A stretch of 64,000 nucleotides of DNA from the NCBI GenBank assembly GCA_964551475.1, contig CAZKCI010000064.1, positions 1 through 64,000 of the forward strand, in the 5' to 3' direction. Every line of letters starts with the position of its first letter. The first letter of the stretch is position 1. Positions 60,681 to 64,000 of this stretch are shown piece by piece. The position numbers and the translations under genes were made by a program. Source of the stretch: CAZKCI01 sp964551475 (GTDB lineage: Bacteria; Auribacterota; Erginobacteria; Erginobacterales; CAZKCI01). The notes under the pieces are model-generated. The model ran no database searches, was not told the DNA's origin, and saw only the letters and a program-made list of their open reading frames with translations.

Positions 60681-61035
60681 GATGTTCCCTCCGCCGAGCG
60701 TCCATTTCAAATCGCCTTTCCCGCCTTCAGCTGAGTTGTTGCACTATCAGCGGGAGCAGGCGGGTTTTGACGTGAGCTATGCCTTTGTTTTCAGGATGAC
60801 CGACGATAGACTGCGCGATCAGATAATCGCGGATTGGCAACTGCAGACGGTGGTCGATAAAGACCGGAAATTGCGCTCGTTCATCAGCCTGAAACCGCCC
60901 GCCTGGTGGCCGGCCAGGAGACTCCAGGCCATGCCCGAGCGCTACGAGAGAGACGATGAGGCTGCCGAGAAATATTGGAGCTTGTGGGTCGACGGCAAGA
61001 ACGAGTTGCTGTACTGTGAGTGCGGACGGTGGTGA
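60556..61035 (+). CDS. Small lipoprotein, unknown
   Basis: At most 159 aa from a TTG at 60556; GTG at 60565 is another choice, and the start is unsettled. A hydrophobic stretch (FVVSIIVALMIFSPLAC) ends in a lipobox-like PLAC. The mature part (about 115 aa) has WQLQTVVDKDRKLRS and a Trp-rich middle, with no family recognised. The reading frame overlaps the truncated DUF3175 frame, so it may have been joined to it by a deletion. It ends 1 nt before the next gene's start. Confidence 0.5.
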   Translation: MKRVSSPSSPRERRKRFPPVTGCSFVVSIIVALMIFSPLACKMFPPPSVHFKSPFPPSAELLHYQREQAGFDVSYAFVFRMTDDRLRDQIIADWQLQTVVDKDRKLRSFISLKPPAWWPARRLQAMPERYERDDEAAEKYWSLWVDGKNELLYCECGRW

Positions 61036-61036
61036 A

Positions 61037-61753
61037 TTGAAGATCAAAGCGAATCTCGGCTATCTGTCGGGGTGGGCGCTGGCCGCCGCGGTCTTGGCCG
61101 CCGGATGCTGCGGCGATAAAAAGGCGGATTCGTCCGCCCGGAAGGAAATCGTGCGCGATCGACGCTATCCGAGCCATTGGTGGGCGCCGGCCCCCCGGGA
61201 AGGGGCCCCGGCCTGGGAGATCCTCCCCCAGGAGGCCGGCCCCGGCGAGGTCATCCTCTCCAAGCGCAACGAGCTCGGCCTCCTCTCCAACTTCGCCGCC
61301 ACGCCCTTTGAGTGTCGAGGCCAGCGCTACGCGAGCCTGGAGGGTTTCTGGCAGATGATGAAATACCCGGAATCCCCGCAGGACCCGCGGGCGACCTTCC
61401 CCGGACTGACCTGGAACTACACCCGCGACCAAGTGGCCCAGCTCACGGCCTTCGAGGCGAAGGAGGCGGGGAACCTGGCCGGGGAGAACATGAAGAAGAT
61501 GGGGATCGAGTGGGTGACTTTCGAAGGGAAGCGGTTCCCCTATCGTCCGGCGTCTCCGGGCGAGCACTGCCGCCTGATCGTAGAAGCGACCTGGGACAAG
61601 GTCCGCCAAAACCCCGACGTGAAGAAGGTCCTTCTCTCCACCGGCGATCTCATCCTGAAGCCGGATCATCACCAGGAACCCAACCCTCCCGCCGCCTGGC
61701 GGTATTACGACATCCTCACCGGGATTCGAAGCCGCCTGCGGGAAGAGCGATAG
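61037..61753 (+). CDS. NADAR/YbiA-domain lipoprotein
   Basis: 238 aa from a TTG at 61037, one base past the previous stop; the frame opens further upstream (60956) without signal. Residues about 10-25 form a lipoprotein-like signal with Cys24-Cys25. The rest is a NADAR domain: ILSKRNELGLLSNFAATPFE, YASLEGFWQMMKYP, and GDLILKPDHH. NADAR proteins cleave N-glycosidic bonds of riboflavin intermediates or remove ADP-ribose from DNA guanine. An exported form is unexpected because those substrates are cytoplasmic. Confidence 0.8.
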   Translation: MKIKANLGYLSGWALAAAVLAAGCCGDKKADSSARKEIVRDRRYPSHWWAPAPREGAPAWEILPQEAGPGEVILSKRNELGLLSNFAATPFECRGQRYASLEGFWQMMKYPESPQDPRATFPGLTWNYTRDQVAQLTAFEAKEAGNLAGENMKKMGIEWVTFEGKRFPYRPASPGEHCRLIVEATWDKVRQNPDVKKVLLSTGDLILKPDHHQEPNPPAAWRYYDILTGIRSRLREER

Positions 61754-61779
61754 CCGGCGGAATATAATCCCCTGCCGAA

Positions 61780-62328
61780 ATGAAAACAGTCCTGGGCATT
61801 GCCGGAAGCCCCCGGAAGGGCGGGAACACGGAGATCCTGGTCTCCCGGGTCCTCGCGGGCGCGGCCGCTCAAGGCGCCACGGTCGATCTCGTCCGCCTGG
61901 CGGAACTGAAGATCTCGGAATGCGACGGCTGCCACGCCTGCTGGAAGGGGAGGGGGTGCTCCAAGAAGGACGATATGCTCTCCCTCTATCCGAAGATCGT
62001 CTCCTGCGACGCCATCGTCTTCGGCACGCCGGTCTACTGGTATGGGCCGACCGCCTTGATGAAGGCTTTCGTGGACCGCCTGGTCTATTTCAACTGCCCG
62101 AAGAACCGGGCTTTGATCCGGGGGAAGAAGGCGGCGATCGCCGTCCCCTTCGAGGATAAGGACCCCGCGACGGCCGATCTGATCGTGAAATTCTTCAAGA
62201 AAAGCCTGTCCTACCTGGAGATGAAGTTCGCCGGCCAGGTTCTCGCGCCCGGAGTGGGCGCAAAGGGCGAGATTATGGTCCGGTCAAGAATCCTGGCCGA
62301 GGCCTTTGATCTGGGCCGCTCATTGTGA
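61780..62328 (+). CDS. Iron-sulfur flavoprotein / flavodoxin-like reductase
   Basis: 182 aa. The flavodoxin-like fold has the FMN phosphate loop GSPRKGGNTE (9-18), the compact Cys cluster Cys48-x2-Cys51-x2-Cys54-x5-Cys60 that in iron-sulfur flavoproteins binds a 4Fe-4S cluster, and VFGTPVYWYGPTALMKAFVDR. It would carry electrons between ferredoxin-like donors and a substrate. It is a relative of the protein at 16386. A TATAAT lies 12 nt before the start. A palindrome follows the stop. Confidence 0.85.
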   Translation: MKTVLGIAGSPRKGGNTEILVSRVLAGAAAQGATVDLVRLAELKISECDGCHACWKGRGCSKKDDMLSLYPKIVSCDAIVFGTPVYWYGPTALMKAFVDRLVYFNCPKNRALIRGKKAAIAVPFEDKDPATADLIVKFFKKSLSYLEMKFAGQVLAPGVGAKGEIMVRSRILAEAFDLGRSL

Positions 62329-62399
62329 TTTTCGGTTCTCTCCCGTTTTATGTGGGTTCCCAGATCCCCATTTTCTATTCTCGTCTCCGCCCCAACCTT

Positions 62400-62437
62400 T
62401 TGGACATTTAAGGTCCGATCGGACCAGAAATGTCCAA
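62400..62437. terminator. 38-bp palindrome after the flavoprotein gene
   Basis: TTGGACATTT pairs with AAATGTCCAA, and the inner GGTCCGATCGGACC is a perfect palindrome; only the AA/AG pair between them mismatches. It could be a terminator (no T tract), an operator or a mobile-element end. The rest of 62438-62650 contains no gene. Confidence 0.55.
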
Positions 62438-62653
62438 TTTCACTTCCGGGGCGCCGAGAAGAAGACGGCCGCGGAGGCGGCAGGGCCCGGGGCAGGGACG
62501 GCGGGGATAACCGGCCGGGATGAAGGGCGCCCTCCGAATCCACACGAAATGGAGGAGAACCTGATTTTCCAGGCCTGTCCATAGCGTCCATCCAGTCCCT
62601 CCCGTCCATGGCGTCCCGACCCTCGCGGTTCAGTCGGCCGGTGATTCCGGCCA

Positions 62654-62682
62654 AAAAATCGCCCCGGGGAGGGGCGATTTTT
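62654..62682. terminator. Bidirectional intrinsic terminator
   Basis: AAAAATCGCCCC (62654-62665), loop GGGGA and GGGGCGATTTTT (62671-62682) form a 12-bp stem with a T run on each strand. It insulates nusA from upstream transcription. Confidence 0.9.
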
Positions 62683-62686
62683 ATTC

Positions 62687-62715
62687 TTGACCGCGGTGCA
62701 AACGTGTAATATCCT
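62687..62715 (+). promoter_or_regulatory. Promoter of nusA
   Basis: TTGACC (62687-62692), a 17-nt spacer and TATCCT (62710-62715). A TAATAT nearby (62707) is an alternative -10 with shorter spacing. Confidence 0.55.
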
Positions 62716-62740
62716 AACAACAATTTCGGGTGGTTCTCCA

Positions 62741-62766
62741 GAGTGGGTGGACACCCACTCTTTTTT
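62741..62766 (+). promoter_or_regulatory. Leader terminator-like hairpin (attenuator) of nusA
   Basis: GAGTGGGT, loop GGAC and ACCCACTC are followed at once by T6. It lies between the nusA promoter and the start codon, so it can stop most transcripts before nusA. Similar GTGGG/CCCAC hairpins stand before rimP-nusA operons in other bacteria (recollection, not checked). Confidence 0.7.
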
Positions 62767-62791
62767 ATAAACCGCCCCGGACGAATACGAC

Positions 62792-64000
62792 ATGAACGCG
62801 GACCTGATAGCCGTACTCGAATACATGGAGAGGGACAAGGGGATCAGCCGGGAGGTTCTCCTCCAGGCGATCGAGACCTCTCTGCTCACCGCTTCCAAGA
62901 AAAGCCTGGGGCCGGCCCGGAACCTAGAGGTCACGATCAATCCCAAGACCGGTGACATCAAGGCCTTCACCACTCTGGTCGCGGTGGAAAAGGTGACCGA
63001 CCAGCACAACGAGATTTCCCTATCCGAAGCGCGCAAGATCAAGGCCTCCGCCGCGGCGGGGGACGAAATCCGCAAAGAGGTCACGCCCAAGAACTTCGGA
63101 CGCATCGCCGCCCAGACCGCCAAGCAGGTGGTGATCCAGAAGATCCGGGAAGCGGAAAAAGAAGTCGTCATGGGCGAATACCGGCAGAGGGTGGGGGACA
63201 TCGTGAGCGGCGTGATCCGCCGGGCCGAGAAGGGAGTGGTGGTGATCGATCTCGGCCGGACCGAGGGGATCATGCCCGAGCGGGAGCAGTGCCCGCACGA
63301 GGAGTACCGGCCGGGGATGCGGGTGCGCGCCATTATCCTGGAAGTCCGCGACAAGAACAAGGGCCCCGAGGTCATCCTCTCCCGCGCCACCGCCGGCTTC
63401 GTCCACAAGCTCTTCGAAATCGAAGTGCCGGAGCTGAAAGAGAATGTGGTGGAGATCAAGGCCATCGCCCGGGAGCCCGGCTACCGCACCAAGATCGCGG
63501 TCTGGGCCGCCAACGAAAAGGTCGACTGCGTCGGCGCCTGCGTCGGCCTGCGGGGAGCGCGGGTGAAGAGCGTGGTCCGCGAGCTCTCCGGCGAGAAGGT
63601 CGACATCATCCGCTGGGACGCCGATCCGGCCGTTTTCATCACCAACGCGCTCTCCCCGGCCAAGCTCAAGCAGGTCGTGATCAACGAGGAGAAGAAGGAG
63701 GCCGAGGTGGTGGTGGACGAGGACCAGCTTTCGCTGGCCATCGGGAAGAAGGGGCAGAACGTCCGCCTCTCCTCCCGCCTGACCGGCTGGAAGGTCGATA
63801 TCTACCGGGAAGGCGAAATCAGCAAGGGGGTCAAGAAAGCAGTGGGCCAGATCTCCGCCCTCCCCGACGTGGACGAGGAGACCGCCCAGAAACTGGTGGA
63901 GGCCGGCTTCACCGATCTCGCCGTGCTCGCCATCTCCGACTCGGCGGACCTCGCCGAGATCCCCGGCCTGGACGAAGAGAAAGCCTCGGCGATCATCGCC
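62792..64000 (+). CDS. nusA: Transcription termination/antitermination factor NusA (partial)
   Basis: The gene runs off the window; 403 codons are visible. The N-terminal domain (MNADLIAVLEYMERDKGISREVLLQAIETSLLTA) binds RNA polymerase. The S1 domain follows (YRQRVGDIVSGVIRRAEKGVVVIDL), then two KH domains (RTKIAVWAANEKVDCVGACVGLRGARV; SLAIGKKGQNVRLSSRLTGWKVDI), and the start of the C-terminal acidic/HhH repeat region. It lies directly after a terminator-like leader hairpin, without rimP upstream. It is usually followed by infB, outside the window. Confidence 0.96.
   Translation, partial: MNADLIAVLEYMERDKGISREVLLQAIETSLLTASKKSLGPARNLEVTINPKTGDIKAFTTLVAVEKVTDQHNEISLSEARKIKASAAAGDEIRKEVTPKNFGRIAAQTAKQVVIQKIREAEKEVVMGEYRQRVGDIVSGVIRRAEKGVVVIDLGRTEGIMPEREQCPHEEYRPGMRVRAIILEVRDKNKGPEVILSRATAGFVHKLFEIEVPELKENVVEIKAIAREPGYRTKIAVWAANEKVDCVGACVGLRGARVKSVVRELSGEKVDIIRWDADPAVFITNALSPAKLKQVVINEEKKEAEVVVDEDQLSLAIGKKGQNVRLSSRLTGWKVDIYREGEISKGVKKAVGQISALPDVDEETAQKLVEAGFTDLAVLAISDSADLAEIPGLDEEKASAIIA

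Noticed and set aside
61037..61753. DarT1-NADAR toxin-antitoxin system
   Set aside because: No DarT-like ADP-ribosyltransferase is encoded nearby; the adjacent toxin is RelE-like and already paired with an antitoxin.

Overview
The window is GC-rich bacterial chromosome from a diderm (Gram-negative-type) organism. Evidence for two membranes is Lnt, a LolCD lipoprotein exporter, several lipobox proteins and two beta-barrel proteins ending in Phe. The long SecA with a Cys-rich insert, the NusA/McsAB/ClpC set and the many undescribed multi-TM and TPR proteins suggest an uncultivated lineage of the PVC/Omnitrophota kind. That placement is inference; no rRNA or marker tree was available.

Layout. 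0.2-3.2 kb: two tandem, paralogous primase-like proteins (archaeo-eukaryotic primase core plus a PriL-like Cys domain). 3.4-11.7 kb: a beta-barrel protein, a ComEC-like metallo-beta-lactamase protein, an FmdB zinc ribbon, a small Cys-rich protein, a HExxH peptidase coupled to a fucose-isomerase-like protein, and several unknowns. 11.8-16.1 kb: a lone STAS protein, an atypical receiver coupled to a GspE/PilB-like pseudo-ATPase, RadC and a HEAT-like protein. 16.4-19.1 kb: a flavin reductase and a GT-C-like TPR membrane protein. 19.6-23.9 kb: an oligopeptide ABC transporter without a binding protein. 24-29.9 kb: a DUF3352-like protein, tRNA-Leu(GAG), an OmpW-like protein and a K+-dependent membrane pyrophosphatase. 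30-36.5 kb: a receiver, a PAS histidine kinase and HEAT/TPR/LysM lipoproteins. 36.7-45.9 kb: nitroreductase, SecA, Lnt, a GT-C-like protein, RF2 with its programmed frameshift, and an RRM protein. 45.9-50.6 kb: LysS, LolC/E, LolD and a class IV aminotransferase. 50.9-57 kb: McsA-McsB-ClpC and a TPR protein. 57.2-62.3 kb: ProS, a BtpA-like protein, a toxin-antitoxin pair, a DUF3175 remnant, a lipoprotein, a NADAR lipoprotein and a second flavodoxin-like protein. 62.8 kb to the end: nusA, truncated by the window edge.

The most unusual feature lies between the genes. Most spacers are built of degenerate short repeats (period 6-10 nt, usually 7) with unrelated sequences, often arranged as long inverted repeats that end just before a start codon. 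The commonest is a telomere-like GGGTTA-rich hairpin, found at eight places, always with its G-rich arm first in the sense strand. Genes behind these repeats mostly lack a Shine-Dalgarno sequence, whereas genes elsewhere often have a good one. Two further families are a 140-bp MITE-like element (positions 1 and 14460) and a ~150-bp composite element (three copies).

Overlapping ATGA/GTGA junctions show tight operons: receiver-pseudo-ATPase, DppC-OppD, kinase-HEAT lipoprotein, membrane protein-RF2 and McsA-McsB.
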